A DNA stretch of 64,000 nucleotides, from assembly GCA_902470695.1 (NCBI GenBank), contig CABRHH010000011.1, positions 15,903 to 79,902 on the forward strand. Direction: 5' to 3'. The position numbers and the translations under genes are program-made. The notes beneath the pieces are model-generated. The model ran no database searches, was not told where the DNA came from, and saw nothing but the letters and a program-made list of their open reading frames with translations. Below, piece after piece: positions 63,844-64,000 of the stretch; the stretch's first letter is position 1; each line of letters begins with the position of its first letter. The stretch is from an uncultured Collinsella sp. (GTDB taxonomy: Bacteria > Actinomycetota > Coriobacteriia > Coriobacteriales > Coriobacteriaceae).

Positions 63844-64000
63844 GTGACGGATTCAGTCAACAGGGAAATGGCCGGTATGCAGGCAGATCGTGCCGGTGGG
63901 GCCGCTGCGTCGAACGGTGGGTTCGCGGCGGGAGCCGCCGGGCTGCCCGGGCAGGCGAGCACTGCGGCCGCACCGGCACCTGCGGCTTCCACGTCCGTAT
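63844..64000 (+). CDS. Start of an unidentified gene (truncated by window end)
   Basis: GGAGG lies six bases before GTG 63844, and 52 codons follow to the window edge. The visible part (DSVNREMAGMQADRAGGAA, then Ala/Gly-rich) is low-complexity and gives no family assignment. Confidence 0.5.
   Translation, partial: MTDSVNREMAGMQADRAGGAAASNGGFAAGAAGLPGQASTAAAPAPAASTSV

Overview
The window is G+C-rich, gene-dense bacterial DNA with strong GGAGG-type ribosome binding sites. Several traits suggest a gut actinobacterium of the Coriobacteriia, Collinsella-like: LPxTG/Cna-B surface proteins, a GlnR-like orphan regulator beside glnA, a class III fructose bisphosphatase, amino-acid catabolism and pectin use. 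This placement is inference; no rRNA or other taxonomic marker is present. I saw no tRNA, rRNA, CRISPR array, insertion sequence or phage.

Layout. 0.2-4.7 kb: a membrane-anchored C39-like peptidase, then an APC permease with an amidohydrolase. 4.7-5.1 kb: palindromic repeats and a terminator. 5.3-7.6 kb: a cell-wall-anchored surface protein. 8.1-10.8 kb: a LytS/LytTR two-component pair. 10.8-11.3 kb: tandem repeats. 11.3-16.6 kb: a zinc phospholipase C-like protein, then a polar amino acid ABC transporter (ATPase, binding lipoprotein, two permeases) with a cytidylate kinase-like gene. 16.9-22.1 kb, minus strand: an LXG (type VIIb secretion) toxin locus with one intact toxin gene, a second toxin reduced to its last ~35 codons, two small LXG-associated helical proteins, and six paralogous membrane immunity-like units in five ORFs. 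22.3-30.1 kb: a PucR-type regulator, an ornithine carbamoyltransferase-like enzyme, a guanidino-modifying hydrolase, a D-2-hydroxyacid dehydrogenase and two YfcC carriers, probably one nitrogen-compound catabolic cluster. 30.3-33.6 kb: a GIY-YIG/AlkD-like fusion and fbp.

33.8-51.3 kb is a pectin/galacturonate regulon: a LacI-type regulator, uxaC-uxaB-uxaA, a GH28 polygalacturonase, a GPH/MFS carrier, two esterases, a fused CE8 pectin methylesterase-alpha/beta hydrolase, GH105 and a TIM-barrel protein. Three promoters carry pairs of the palindrome GGTGAACGTTCACC (some copies with mismatches). The enzymes lack signal peptides, so oligosaccharides are probably imported by the GPH carrier, de-esterified and cut inside the cell, and galacturonate is converted to 2-keto-3-deoxygluconate by UxaC, UxaB and UxaA. 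A small Tat-signal secreted protein and a two-helix membrane protein sit inside this region.

51.5-53.6 kb: glnA and the GlnR-like regulator. 53.9-58.2 kb: a small secreted cysteine-containing protein from an AT-rich promoter, three membrane proteins, an ABC ATPase and a membrane-anchored extracellular protein, a candidate bacteriocin-type locus. 58.4-60.7 kb: a second LPxTG/Cna-B protein. 61.3-63.6 kb: a solitary HicB-like protein and an HtrA-type protease. The window ends in the start of an unidentified gene.
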